From an uncultured Pseudovibrio sp. (GTDB lineage: Bacteria > Pseudomonadota > Alphaproteobacteria > Rhizobiales > Stappiaceae), in NCBI GenBank assembly GCA_947496145.1, contig CANMBS010000036.1, positions 1 to 56,168 on the forward strand: a stretch of 56,168 nt of DNA, in the 5' to 3' direction. A program made the position numbers and the translations under genes. Of this stretch, positions 7,978-16,312 are shown piece after piece. How positions within the stretch are numbered: the first letter of the stretch is position 1; every line of letters starts with the position of its first letter. The notes beneath the pieces are model-generated. The model ran no database searches. It was not told the DNA's origin and was given only the letters and a program-made list of their open reading frames with translations.

Positions 7978-9195
7978 TTAGCGTTTAATACGGGCGAGCA
8001 TTGCTCGTAAACGACGATATTGCTTCCAGAACTTTTCGTTATTCCTGAGCTTGCGTTTCAGGCGGCACCTGATGCTTTGCAGGGATGCTGCAACCTTTCC
8101 CCGAAATGTTAATGGTTCAAGCCAGTCTTTGAGATACTCTGGCTCGGCCCATGCTAACTTAAAGCGCTCTTCTCCTAAACCTAAATCAAAAACTTCCATG
8201 CCTTGCTCGCACATGTCCTCAATCACCTGTTGCATGAGTAGCTCACCGGGACTAAAACGCATGAGGTCACCGCTTGTGATTGAAGTGCAATAACAATAAA
8301 GGCGTGCGCCTGATTTAAGGCTCAGACATGTGCTGATGATCTCAGTATTCAGCTTCAGGCTATAGATAACGGGCTTGGTCGGACTGTTCTCAGGAGCTAG
8401 TCCACGAAACGCGGTGCCTATAAATTTTTGGTAGGCAGGTAATGAAAAGGCTGTTGGTATACCTGTTTCTGCCTGACGAATCTCACGCTGGCGGATCATT
8501 GCAAAGATGGTTTTGAGTGCACCTTCCTGTGTGGTTTCCTCAGAGAGTTCTACTTGCCCCAGTGCTTGCAGCTTGCTGAGTTTGCTACGGTGTTTTTTTC
8601 GTGCGGATTTTGAGCGTTTTTTATTGACAAAACTGGCTGCTGGCTTTGCCAGTTTGAACGGATAGATTGCATTCGCGCTGGTGCTGTCTTGTCGGCGTAT
8701 CAGAGGATTGTCATAGGCACCGATCTTGCAGGTCATGTTGCTTAGCTGGATCAGATCAACACCAGCGGATTTAAGCAGGGTTGTCAGGCGTGGGCGTAAG
8801 AAATGTGCCTGCGGTGCACTGAGTAAATGTTGTGACCAGTAGCCTGTGTTCTGGTTGAAAATCTCAGTTCCGAGCCATCTTGCAGTCTTTACCAGTGGGC
8901 TGTGGTGTAGCGCAAACGGAAGGAGCACGTGAAGCTCTTCGCCAATGTATCCGGCGATAATGAGTGGTGAGGCATTCTCACAAGTGGCAACGTGGTCAAC
9001 CCAGCTTTTGCACCATTCAAAGGCGTGATAAGCATTGCCAGAATTATTGCTTTCCAGTTGCTGCCAATCATCGCGCAGAGGGGTTAAGTCATGTGCCGTG
9101 AAAATCTGGAGCTTCAGGCTTTCTAAATCCAGCGTGGTTTTGCGACCTGCACACGTAACGTACACGCTCTGTGACGTGGATTGAAGAAGCGACAT
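7978..9195 (-). CDS. FemAB/BioF2-like (CelD-type) GNAT acyltransferase
   Basis: A protein of 405 residues with the layout of the Acetyltransf_6/BioF2-like family (PF13480 type), common in exopolysaccharide and cellulose loci. The N-terminal part contains LRDDWQQLESNNSGNAYHAFEWCKSW in pieces, the classic first motif. The central part is basic (KKRSKSARKKHRSKLSKL). The C-terminal GNAT-like part has ISTCLSLKSGARLYCYCTS and FSPGELLMQQVIEDMCEQG...FDLGLGEE. The likely role is acylation of polysaccharide building blocks, but the substrate is unknown. The start at ATG 9195 is supported by AGGGT upstream. It converges on the chain-length gene with a 21-base gap. Confidence 0.75.
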   Translation of the reverse strand: MSLLQSTSQSVYVTCAGRKTTLDLESLKLQIFTAHDLTPLRDDWQQLESNNSGNAYHAFEWCKSWVDHVATCENASPLIIAGYIGEELHVLLPFALHHSPLVKTARWLGTEIFNQNTGYWSQHLLSAPQAHFLRPRLTTLLKSAGVDLIQLSNMTCKIGAYDNPLIRRQDSTSANAIYPFKLAKPAASFVNKKRSKSARKKHRSKLSKLQALGQVELSEETTQEGALKTIFAMIRQREIRQAETGIPTAFSLPAYQKFIGTAFRGLAPENSPTKPVIYSLKLNTEIISTCLSLKSGARLYCYCTSITSGDLMRFSPGELLMQQVIEDMCEQGMEVFDLGLGEERFKLAWAEPEYLKDWLEPLTFRGKVAASLQSIRCRLKRKLRNNEKFWKQYRRLRAMLARIKR

Positions 9196-9346
9196 GAAAA
9201 TACCCTGAATGAAATACAGGAACCATAGAGTGTAAGCTCTTAATGAATGTCAAAGATGACTATGTAGAGCAACCTAATTTGAAATTAATCGTAAATAATT
9301 CCCCGTTACAATCTATAGTATTTTGGGATCAGGAGCCTCCGAGCGG

Positions 9347-10420
9347 ATGTCCTTCAAGCATTTATTTATTCGATATGCCAGTTATCTTTTAAGCAGTCGT
9401 GGTCCTGCCAGATTACTTCGCAGATTTACCGAGGGACAAGGCATTATTTTTACGCTGCATCGGGTTTTACCCGAAACGCAAGGGAATTTTCAACCCAACA
9501 AGCTGCTGGAAATCACTCCAGAATTTCTCCGGTCCACGATTTTGCAGGTTCGGCGTGCTGGATACGAGTTTGTATCACTAGATGCTGCGTTGGAGCGACT
9601 GAAACAAAATGATGAATCATTAGGTAAATTTGCTGTTTTGACCTTTGATGACGGGTACAAAGATAATCGTGATGTTGCCTATCCAATTTTGAAGGAACTG
9701 GGTGTTCCCTTCACTCTTTTTGTAACAAGCAGTTACTCCAATCATAACAGTGAGCTGTGGTGGATTATCCTTGAAAAACTGATCGCTAAAAATGGCCATC
9801 TCTCATTTGAGGGGGAGGGGCAAACTTATGAGTATGACTGTGGATCGCAGGCTGAAAAACAGCAGGCTTTCGATGATGCGCGGTGTGTCTTTATCACCCA
9901 TCTAAGCGAAAAAGAACAGCGAGCGGTTATACGGCGAACTGCGGAAAAATATGGGGTCGACTGGCGTGCTCTTTGTGGTGAGCTGATCCTTTCTTTTGAA
10001 GAGCTAGCAGAGCTTGCCCAGGATCCGCTGGTCACTCTGGGAACGCACACAGATACGCACCCGATGCTTGCGCGGTTGGGTAGTACAGAGGAAATTCGGC
10101 TGCATATTACAAACGGACTGAAGGAAATGGAGCAGCAACTCGGTGTCAAACCGAGTGTTCTGGCATACCCTTACGGTTTTAAGCAGGCGGTTGATGCAAG
10201 ATGCGAGGCCGTTGCTCAAGAATTAGGGTTCGTAGCAGCAGTGACGACGCAGCCGGGCACATTATCTGCTTCAAATCTGAAACGTGCCTATCATCTGCCG
10301 CGTGTTTCGCTAAATGGGTTGCATCAGAACCAGAGGATGGTTGATATGTATCTGACCGGAACTGCCTTTGCAGCCTATCATGCTGTGCAATGGGTCCGGT
10401 CGATTGTGACACGGGCTTGA
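9347..10420 (+). CDS. Polysaccharide deacetylase (NodB domain)
   Basis: A carbohydrate esterase family 4 protein of 357 residues from ATG 9347. AGGAG lies 11 bases upstream. An upstream in-frame TTG at 9323 would add eight residues but lacks its own ribosome site. Motif 1 is TFDDGY (D101, D102), motif 2 is HTDTH (H234, H238) for the metal, and YPYGF follows as motif 3. The spacing between motifs 1 and 2 is long and holds an insertion (about 125-215), as in the larger exopolysaccharide-associated deacetylases. No signal peptide is clear, so it may act in the cytoplasm on lipid-linked intermediates. It is divergent from the acyltransferase gene, suggesting a pair that adds and removes acyl groups. 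Confidence 0.85.
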   Translation: MSFKHLFIRYASYLLSSRGPARLLRRFTEGQGIIFTLHRVLPETQGNFQPNKLLEITPEFLRSTILQVRRAGYEFVSLDAALERLKQNDESLGKFAVLTFDDGYKDNRDVAYPILKELGVPFTLFVTSSYSNHNSELWWIILEKLIAKNGHLSFEGEGQTYEYDCGSQAEKQQAFDDARCVFITHLSEKEQRAVIRRTAEKYGVDWRALCGELILSFEELAELAQDPLVTLGTHTDTHPMLARLGSTEEIRLHITNGLKEMEQQLGVKPSVLAYPYGFKQAVDARCEAVAQELGFVAAVTTQPGTLSASNLKRAYHLPRVSLNGLHQNQRMVDMYLTGTAFAAYHAVQWVRSIVTRA

Positions 10421-10450
10421 AGCCGTGACCGTTCCTATCGCTGTTTTGAA

Positions 10451-10654
10451 TTAGCGTTTTTTGTAGGTCCAGCTGATGATCATTCCTGCTGGAACAACCC
10501 ATATCAATCCCGCAATTGCGAAATAGACGAGTTTGATGGACCAGTGTTTATCAGCCATTGTGATATCGCCAATAACCATTGCGATGAAGCAGTAAACAAC
10601 AACAAATGCGACCAGAACGACCATGCCAAAGAAGCGGCGTGCTGATGAAGCCAT
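10451..10654 (-). CDS. DUF2842 small membrane protein
   Basis: A protein of 67 residues with two predicted membrane helices (FFGMVVLVAFVVVYCFIAMV and LVYFAIAGLIWVVPAGMII) and a short basic tail, YKKR. This matches the DUF2842 family, small alphaproteobacterial inner-membrane proteins of unknown function. The VVP-AG motif in the second helix is typical. The start ATG 10654 has AAGGAG nearby upstream. It sits between the deacetylase and ctaA. Confidence 0.8.
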   Translation of the reverse strand: MASSARRFFGMVVLVAFVVVYCFIAMVIGDITMADKHWSIKLVYFAIAGLIWVVPAGMIISWTYKKR

Positions 10655-10955
10655 AAAGTTCTCCTTGAAAGCCTCTTTGTGGCGGGCTTTTTCACTGTGA
10701 GAAAGCCATAGTTCAAAGTACCCCTCTTTTTCAAGAGGATCTTACTTGAAAATCCCTGTTTGAAGAGCGGGGGTATACAATGTATGTACCTGATATCTTT
10801 CTAAGTGTATGAGAAAAAACACTATTGGAGAGTTCTTTCATATTTCTGGACTAAGCGAATATGCTTGATGGTTTATGTGTTTTTGCGTATTTTTTCTGAT
10901 TTTGCGCTGAAAGTGGCTTATACAGTTACAAAACAAATTTATTGTAACAGGTGCC
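10655..10955. other. Intergenic region upstream of ctaA
   Basis: The 301 bases hold the divergent promoters of the DUF2842 gene and ctaA. It is AT-rich, and CTTGAAAA-type boxes and TATACAA sequences are present near 10745-10790, but no promoter can be assigned with confidence. No RNA gene is seen. Confidence 0.4.
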
Positions 10956-12041
10956 ATGTCTACTCCCTTTCATAGTTTAGATCTTTCTGCCCAAGACCTT
11001 GCTGATCGCAGGCAAATTCGTTTGTGGTTGTTGTTTATCTGTTTCCTGATTTTGCTCATGGTTGTTGTGGGTGGGGCAACACGACTTACCGATTCCGGGC
11101 TTTCCATTACTGAATGGAAACCGGTGCACGGGGCTATCCCGCCACTGAATGCTGCGGAATGGGAGGAGGAGTTTGAGAAGTACAAGCAGATTCCCCAGTA
11201 CAAGGTTCTTAATGAAGGTATGACTCTGGATGAATTTAAAGGCATCTTCTGGTGGGAATGGGGACATCGTTTGCTGGGCCGTGTCATTGGCCTGTTTTTC
11301 TTTATCCCTCTGGTCTGGTTCTGGGTGCGCGGGCAGGTCAGCTCCTGGTTAAAACCCCGACTTGTGACTGCCTTCCTTTTAGGAGGGCTTCAGGGAGCTA
11401 TCGGCTGGTGGATGGTTGCCTCCGGCCTTGTGAACCGGGTGGATGTGAGCCAGTATCGACTTGCTGTTCATTTGAGTGTTGCCTGCATCTTGTTTGCCTA
11501 TCTTTATTATCTGGCCGGGGTGTTAAAGCGGCGACCTGATTTGAAACGCGATCATTGGGATGTGTTTGGAAATGGTTTATGGGGCGCTTACGCGATTGTT
11601 GCGCTTGTGTTGTTCCAGCTCTTCCTTGGCGCTCTGGTGGCTGGCCTTAATGCGGGTATGACGTTCAACACATGGCCTTTGATGGACGGGCAGATTATTC
11701 CCTCCGGCTTGTTTGTGATGTCGCCCTGGTGGATTAACTTTTTTGAAAATGCCATGACGGTGCAGTTCCAGCATCGTATGGTGGCTTATCTGCTTGTTGC
11801 TGTAATCTTCCTGCAAGGCTTTTATCTGATGCGCAGTTCCCGGGAAGAGGGGCTCAAGCATAATGCGTTCTGGCTGATGATTGCCATTGTTGTACAGGTT
11901 TTTCTCGGGGTTGTGACGTTGCTGGGCGTCGTGCCAATGGATCGCGCTCTGGCTCATCAGGCCATGGCACTGATTGTTCTTGCACTTGCCGTTGAACAGG
12001 TATGTGTGTTGCGACGGGAAGAAGAAGCGGCGTTGAGATGA
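10956..12041 (+). CDS. ctaA: Heme A synthase (CtaA/COX15)
   Basis: An integral-membrane enzyme of 361 residues that oxidises the C8 methyl of heme O to give heme A for aa3-type cytochrome oxidase. It has eight predicted membrane helices in two four-helix bundles. The expected heme-ligand histidines are visible in WWEWGHRLLGRVIG, RLAVHLSVA, VQFQHRMVAYLL and RALAHQAMALI. The GGATRLTDSGLSITEWKPV signature sits in the first extracytoplasmic loop. The loop cysteine pair seen in Bacillus is absent, as usual in alphaproteobacteria. It is a lone gene here, not linked to the cta operon, and ends before a bidirectional terminator. Confidence 0.95.
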   Translation: MSTPFHSLDLSAQDLADRRQIRLWLLFICFLILLMVVVGGATRLTDSGLSITEWKPVHGAIPPLNAAEWEEEFEKYKQIPQYKVLNEGMTLDEFKGIFWWEWGHRLLGRVIGLFFFIPLVWFWVRGQVSSWLKPRLVTAFLLGGLQGAIGWWMVASGLVNRVDVSQYRLAVHLSVACILFAYLYYLAGVLKRRPDLKRDHWDVFGNGLWGAYAIVALVLFQLFLGALVAGLNAGMTFNTWPLMDGQIIPSGLFVMSPWWINFFENAMTVQFQHRMVAYLLVAVIFLQGFYLMRSSREEGLKHNAFWLMIAIVVQVFLGVVTLLGVVPMDRALAHQAMALIVLALAVEQVCVLRREEEAALR

Positions 12042-12081
12042 TGATTCCGATATTTTTCCTAGTGCATTGATCTAAAAGAAA

Positions 12082-12109
12082 AAAAGGCACCTCATAAGAG
12101 GTGCCTTTT
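12082..12109. terminator. Bidirectional terminator between ctaA and the sulfhydrylase gene
   Basis: A perfect 12-base stem, AAAAGGCACCTC / GAGGTGCCTTTT, with loop ATAA. It has A and T runs on both sides, so it can end transcription from either direction. It lies between two convergent genes. Confidence 0.9.
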
Positions 12110-12171
12110 GCGTTTCTCTCACTTCGTAAAATGATTCATCTGCCAGCACTAATGCATTGAGGTAAAAGGTA

Positions 12172-13455
12172 TTATACCTTCTCAAGTGCTTGCTTCAGGT
12201 CTGCGATGATATCAGCAGCATCTTCGATACCGATTGAGAGGCGAACGACGCCTGGCCCTGCACCAGCTGCTTTTTTCTGCTCATCTGAGAGCTGGCGGTG
12301 GGTGGTGGAAGCCGGGTGGATGATGAGGGAGCGCGTGTCACCAATATTTGCAAGGTGAGAGAACAGTGTCAGACCTTTTACAAGTTCAATGCCAGCGTCG
12401 TATCCACCCTTCAGACCGAAGGTAAAGACGGCACCTGCGCCCTTGGGGCAGTATTTCTTATGAGCCTGATAGAACGGATCATTTGGCAGTCCTGCATAAG
12501 ACACCCAACTGACTGCCGGATGGCATTGAAGGAACTCAGCCACCTGTAATGCATTGTCAGAGTGTTTTTGCATGCGCAACGCCAACGTCTCAATGCCTGT
12601 GATGAGCATGAAGGCATTTTGGGGGGAGATGGCCGGGCCAAGGTCCCGCAGGCCGAGCACGCGGCAGCAGATTGCGAAGGCGATGTTGCCGAAGGTCTCG
12701 AACAGGCGCATGTCGTTATATTCAGGGCGCGGCTCAGTCAGCATCGGGTACTTATCAGATGCTGCCCAGTCGAATGTGCCTGCATCTACAATTGCGCCGC
12801 CCATGGAATTGCCGTGGCCCCCCATGAATTTGGTCAGGGAGTGGAGTACAATATCTGCGCCGTGTTTGATAGGCTGGCACAGGTATGGGGTTGCCATAGT
12901 GTTATCGACGATAAGCGGGATGCCAGCTTCTTTTGCGACAGCAGAGATGCCCTCAATGTCCATGACCACACCGCCCGGATTGGCGAGGCTTTCGATGAAG
13001 ACGGCACGAGTGTTTTCGTCAATCTGATCTGCGAAGCTTTTTGCATCCAGACCTTCTGCCCATTTCACATCCCAGCCGAAGTTTTTGAAAGAATGACTGA
13101 GCTGGTTGATGGTGCCGCCATACATGCGCTTGCAGGCAACCACGTTGCAGCCCGGAGCCATGAGCGTATGGAGAGCGATCAGCTGGGCTGAGTGCCCGGA
13201 GGCGACTGCAAGTGCGGCGGTTCCACCTTCCAGCGCTGCGACACGCTCTTCCAGAACAGCGGTGGTTGGGTTGGTGATACGGGTATAGATGTTGCCGAAG
13301 GCTTGCAGGCCGAAGAGAGAGGCAGCGTGGTCTACATCTTCAAATACGAAAGAGGTGGTTTGATAGATGGGAGTTGCCCGCGCACCTGTGGTCGGATCTG
13401 GTTTTGCGCCTGCATGAATTGCAAGGGTATTAAAGCCTGGGGTACTGTCGCTCAT
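12172..13455 (-). CDS. metY: O-acetylhomoserine sulfhydrylase (aminocarboxypropyltransferase)
   Basis: A PLP-dependent enzyme of the Cys/Met metabolism family, 427 residues. It makes homocysteine from O-acetylhomoserine and sulfide in direct-sulfhydrylation methionine synthesis. Visible features are TPIYQTTSFVF, YTRITNPTTAVLEERVAALEGG, the PLP lysine in HSLTKFMGGHG, and the C-terminal SIGIEDAADIIADLKQAL. The start at ATG 13455 is chosen because AGGAAGGA lies about eight bases upstream and MSDSTPGFNTLAIHAG is the normal family start. The frame extends 48 codons further upstream, but that part looks non-coding. Together with hom (25.9 kb) it outlines the local methionine route, although the genes are not linked. 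Confidence 0.93.
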   Translation of the reverse strand: MSDSTPGFNTLAIHAGAKPDPTTGARATPIYQTTSFVFEDVDHAASLFGLQAFGNIYTRITNPTTAVLEERVAALEGGTAALAVASGHSAQLIALHTLMAPGCNVVACKRMYGGTINQLSHSFKNFGWDVKWAEGLDAKSFADQIDENTRAVFIESLANPGGVVMDIEGISAVAKEAGIPLIVDNTMATPYLCQPIKHGADIVLHSLTKFMGGHGNSMGGAIVDAGTFDWAASDKYPMLTEPRPEYNDMRLFETFGNIAFAICCRVLGLRDLGPAISPQNAFMLITGIETLALRMQKHSDNALQVAEFLQCHPAVSWVSYAGLPNDPFYQAHKKYCPKGAGAVFTFGLKGGYDAGIELVKGLTLFSHLANIGDTRSLIIHPASTTHRQLSDEQKKAAGAGPGVVRLSIGIEDAADIIADLKQALEKV

Positions 13456-13770
13456 GAGTGTGTCCTTCCTGATGCGCTCGCAGCATGAACCATATGCTGC
13501 ACAAGGGGTACTACAAACCCTTGGAGCAGGTGCGTTATTCGCTGCTGATTTTCGTGTTTCCCTAAGCAGAACTATGAGGGGGCAACCACTGGTTGGCAAG
13601 CGCAGAAGGACGGATGTTTTGGAGTAATTCTTGCGGAAAGCTCAATCAAATACCTGATTTGACGCCATCTGAAATTATGTTTGCTTCTGTTGAGAGGAAT
13701 TAGAAAAACATTCTAGCTGGCTTCCAGCGCTCTGCACATTTATGGATTTCGAGCGCTGGAAAGTCTTTGC
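13456..13770. other. Intergenic region upstream of the sulfhydrylase gene
   Basis: The 315 bases are the leader of the minus-strand metY-type gene and the downstream side of the CoA-binding gene. A small hairpin, CAACC-ACT-GGTTG, lies near 13582-13594. I looked for SAM-II and SAM-V riboswitch cores on the minus strand and did not recognise one. A larger inverted repeat at 13722-13761 is listed separately. Confidence 0.4.
13722..13761 (-). terminator. Inverted repeat downstream of the CoA-binding gene
   Basis: TTCCAGCGCT (13722-13731) and AGCGCTGGAA (13752-13761) form a perfect 10-base stem with a 20-base loop. It begins 10 bases beyond the end of the coding sequence at 13771 on the minus strand. 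A TTTTT run comes only about 13 bases after the stem, so it may be a terminator, an mRNA 3' stabiliser, or a protein site. Confidence 0.45.
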
Positions 13771-14211
13771 TTAGTGTGCAGAAACTGAGGCCAGACGTGG
13801 GATTTCGATCTTAGGACAACGGTCCATGACCATTTTGATTCCCTTAGCTTCTGCGCGTTTGGCTGCTTCTTCGTTTATCACTTCCAGTTGAAGCCAGATG
13901 GCTTTAGGGGGAGTTGGAAGAGTGATTGCCTCATCAATCGTGCCGCCCGCTGCTTCTGAGTTACGGAACACATCCACCATATCGACAGGTTCGGGAAGAT
14001 CGGCAAGGGAGGCGTAAACAGTTGCGCCTGCGATCTCATTACCAGCTTGACCCGGATTGATCGGGTAGACTTTGTAACCCTTTTCAAGAAGGTAGTTCAG
14101 CACACGAAAGCTGGCGCGTTCTGGTTTATTGCTGGCACCGACAAGCGCGATGGTCTTGGTGTCTTCTAAAATGCCGGCAATGTACTCATCTGAGTAGTGG
14201 TCGTGGTTCAT
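13771..14211 (-). CDS. CoA-binding protein (YccU-like)
   Basis: A single-domain Rossmann-fold protein of 146 residues. The nucleotide/CoA-binding loop is IALVGASNKPERAS, followed by LLEKGYKVYPINPGQAG and VDMVDVFRNSEAAG, all typical of the CoA_binding_2 family. The family resembles the N-terminal domain of acyl-CoA synthetases (ADP-forming) but has no catalytic partner domain; its physiological role is not established. It is the last gene of a minus-strand run after an enoyl-CoA-hydratase-like gene, which is consistent with a CoA-related role. The gap to the small upstream gene is seven bases. Confidence 0.88.
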   Translation of the reverse strand: MNHDHYSDEYIAGILEDTKTIALVGASNKPERASFRVLNYLLEKGYKVYPINPGQAGNEIAGATVYASLADLPEPVDMVDVFRNSEAAGGTIDEAITLPTPPKAIWLQLEVINEEAAKRAEAKGIKMVMDRCPKIEIPRLASVSAH

Positions 14212-14218
14212 TCTACTT

Positions 14219-14455
14219 TCAACCTTCCGAATTTTCTTTGCTCAATATTATTTGAACAAGCTCAAGAGCAGCTTTTTCATCGAGTTGAATGACTTGGCTA
14301 GTTTTTCCGGGGATCTCTCGACTGTCTCTTCCGTATGTTTCGATTTGGATGATCGACGTACCGTCGACATTCTCTTTAAATATCGTAGCAGGAATGCCAT
14401 CGTGTATCTTTAGGTTTTTCTTTTTGCCTATCTTAAACTCTGAAATACGTGCCAT
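14219..14455 (-). CDS. Small conserved-looking hypothetical protein
   Basis: A basic N-terminal, acidic C-terminal protein of 78 residues with no signal peptide or membrane segment. ATG at 14455 overlaps the TAA stop of the enoyl-CoA-hydratase-like gene by one base (TAATG), so the two are probably co-translated. A start at 14470 inside the upstream gene is less likely. Predicted content is a beta-rich core (ATIFKENVDGTSIIQIETYGR) followed by a helix (EKAALELVQIILSKE). I do not recognise the family. Its position between two CoA-related genes is the only functional hint. Confidence 0.65.
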   Translation of the reverse strand: MARISEFKIGKKKNLKIHDGIPATIFKENVDGTSIIQIETYGRDSREIPGKTSQVIQLDEKAALELVQIILSKENSEG

Positions 14456-15285
14456 TAGTTGTCTTTCCATTCTGGTTTACGTTTTTGCAGGAAGGCGCTG
14501 ATGCCTTCTTCTGCATCATTGGCCAGCATGTTTTCTGCCATCACTTGTGAGGTGTAGGCGTAAGCGTCTGCGAGTGGCATTTCTGCTTGTTTGTAGAAGG
14601 CTTCCTTGCCGGTTTTGACGGTAAGGGCTGACTTGGAGGCGATCACTTCAGCGTATTTCTGAACGACCACTTCCAGATAATCTGCCTGTACGACGCGGTT
14701 GATCAGGCCGTATTCTTTGGCTGTGGATGCGTCAATGCTTTCGCCGGTCAGTAGCATTTCCATGGCCTGCTTGCGGCTAATGTCGCGGGTGAGCGCTACC
14801 ATTGGGGTAGAACAGAACAGGCCGATATTAACGCCCGGAGTGCAGAAGGTTGCTGTATCCAGTGCCAGAGCCAGATCACAGGAGGCGACGAGCTGACAAC
14901 CTGCTGCTGTCGCAACACCTGTTACAACAGCGATGACTGGTTTGGGCAGGTTCACAATTTTTTGCATGAGTTCAGCGCACTGAGCGAAGGTTTCATTATA
15001 AAACGCCTTGCCACCATCTGCTTCGGCACGCGCTGTTGTGAGTTCTTTCAAGTCATGACCGGCGCAAAAGACCTTGCCTTCCGCTCCCAGCAAAACAACA
15101 CGCACTTCGGGGTTAGCGGCAGCCTCATCCAAAGCAGAACACAGTTCCTTCATCATTGCCATGGATAAAGCGTTCATCCGTTCAGGCCGTTGCATGACGA
15201 TACGCTGAACACCATTGTGCAGAAGTTTACCGAGCATCGGGCGTTCTGCTTCGCTTAAGCTTTTTGCGGTGTCTGCGTCAGACAT
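14455..15285 (-). CDS. Enoyl-CoA hydratase-like protein (ECHDC3-type), catalytic glutamates missing
   Basis: A crotonase-fold protein of 276 residues with MQRPERMNALS, the oxyanion-hole part VFCAGHDLKEL, and GVATAAGCQLVASCDLAL. In true enoyl-CoA hydratases the glutamates equivalent to rat Glu144 and Glu164 sit after GGC and in QPEI. Here they are Gln131 (GCQLV) and Gly151 (TPGV). The protein therefore should not hydrate enoyl-CoA by the classical mechanism. It resembles the ECHDC3 group, whose function is poorly defined. Acyl-CoA binding is still expected from the conserved fold. It heads a three-gene minus-strand run. Confidence 0.85.
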   Translation of the reverse strand: MSDADTAKSLSEAERPMLGKLLHNGVQRIVMQRPERMNALSMAMMKELCSALDEAAANPEVRVVLLGAEGKVFCAGHDLKELTTARAEADGGKAFYNETFAQCAELMQKIVNLPKPVIAVVTGVATAAGCQLVASCDLALALDTATFCTPGVNIGLFCSTPMVALTRDISRKQAMEMLLTGESIDASTAKEYGLINRVVQADYLEVVVQKYAEVIASKSALTVKTGKEAFYKQAEMPLADAYAYTSQVMAENMLANDAEEGISAFLQKRKPEWKDN

Positions 15286-15488
15286 GTGTGTTCTCCGTTG
15301 TCCGTAAAAATTAAGTGCTGAAGGGTTTAGCAGGCTATGACGCCTGAATTAAGCGGTAAATCACAGAGTGAACAAAACTTGAGTCGGGTGCAACGGTTTA
15401 AAGTGATCGCAGATTTAGAACTTATGTCGCTCTGGTAAAACAGAGACACCTATATCAGCATAGCCGTTTCCTGGGGAGGAGGGGCTTT

Positions 15489-15965
15489 ATGAAAGATGCA
15501 GTGGCGGCGTCTGATGTGCAGTTTGGCCCGGCTGAGCTGACTGATTTTCTGGACAAGATATTTCCGCAGATGCATGCGCATGGGCGTGCGTTTTTCATTG
15601 ATGATGTGTTGCCGGGCAAGGCAATTGTGAGGCTTAAGGCAGGGGATGTGCATTTGCGTCCGGGCGGGACTGTTTCGGGTCCTTCGCTGATGTCACTGGT
15701 TGACTACGCAGCCTATGTGGTGCTGCTTGGTAATATGGGTTTACATGCGCTTGCTGTGACGACAAACATCAACATTAACTTTTTACGCAAAGCTGAGGCT
15801 GGAGACATGATTGCTACTTGCCGTATCCTGAAAGGGGGGAAGCGTCTTGTGGTCATGGACTGCGAGATTCAGCGTGAGGGCAGCGAAGATCTGGTTGCTC
15901 ATGCAACTGCGACCTACTCTATTCCGCCTGCTTCCTTCAAAGCACCAACTGCTATTGAGGGGTAG
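15489..15965 (+). CDS. PaaI-type hotdog thioesterase
   Basis: A hotdog-fold acyl-CoA thioesterase-like protein of 158 residues. The long central helix carries GGTVSGPSLMSLVDYAAYVVLL, with an aspartate in the position usual for the catalytic acid of PaaI/4HBT members. It is followed by AVTTNININFLRKAEAGDMIATCRILKGGKRLVVMDCEI in several strands. AGGAGGGG lies seven bases before the ATG. The final 52 bases overlap, on the opposite strand, the C-terminal codons of the secreted protein at 15914-16249. The substrate is unknown. Confidence 0.85.
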   Translation: MKDAVAASDVQFGPAELTDFLDKIFPQMHAHGRAFFIDDVLPGKAIVRLKAGDVHLRPGGTVSGPSLMSLVDYAAYVVLLGNMGLHALAVTTNININFLRKAEAGDMIATCRILKGGKRLVVMDCEIQREGSEDLVAHATATYSIPPASFKAPTAIEG

Positions 15966-16249
15966 GAGGTAAAGTGTTTGCTGCCCAATTGTGTTGTTGG
16001 GCAGCCGTCTTGAGTTTTCCGCCAGACTGGATTGTTAAGGGCCATCTGGCATTGCGCCAGATAGGCAGTACCGTCCACATAAAGGCAGGAGAAATCTCCA
16101 ATCTCGATCCTGATGCCACGATTGGTACAATAGCACTCCGGTTGCTTAAAGAGATGTCCGGGTCGTTTGCGGAAGCGGTTTTCCTTTGCCTGCGTACTGT
16201 ATGACCAAAGCAGTAGCACCGACAGAATTATGAGGGCGAGGCGTTGCAT
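15914..16249 (-). CDS. Small secreted cysteine-containing protein, unknown function
   Basis: A protein of 111 residues with a clear signal peptide (MQRLALIILSVLLLWSYSTQA, cleavage near AKEN). The mature part has paired cysteines: CYCTNRG, FSCLYVDG, AQCQMAL and DGCP. The pattern suggests a disulfide-stabilised periplasmic protein. Its last ~17 codons lie antisense to the end of the thioesterase gene; stop-to-stop overlap of this size is unusual but compatible with both being real. Family unknown to me. Confidence 0.65.
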   Translation of the reverse strand: MQRLALIILSVLLLWSYSTQAKENRFRKRPGHLFKQPECYCTNRGIRIEIGDFSCLYVDGTAYLAQCQMALNNPVWRKTQDGCPTTQLGSKHFTSYPSIAVGALKEAGGIE

Positions 16250-16312
16250 TCCTCATGATATGACGCCAGTTTCTGTATTCTACTCTTGTTTTTGAGGGGT
16301 TGAGGCGGCGTG

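Noticed and set aside
13456-13720. Possible SAM riboswitch before the O-acetylhomoserine sulfhydrylase gene
   Set aside because: SAM-II type switches often precede such genes in alphaproteobacteria, but I could not find the conserved core or pseudoknot pairing on the minus strand.
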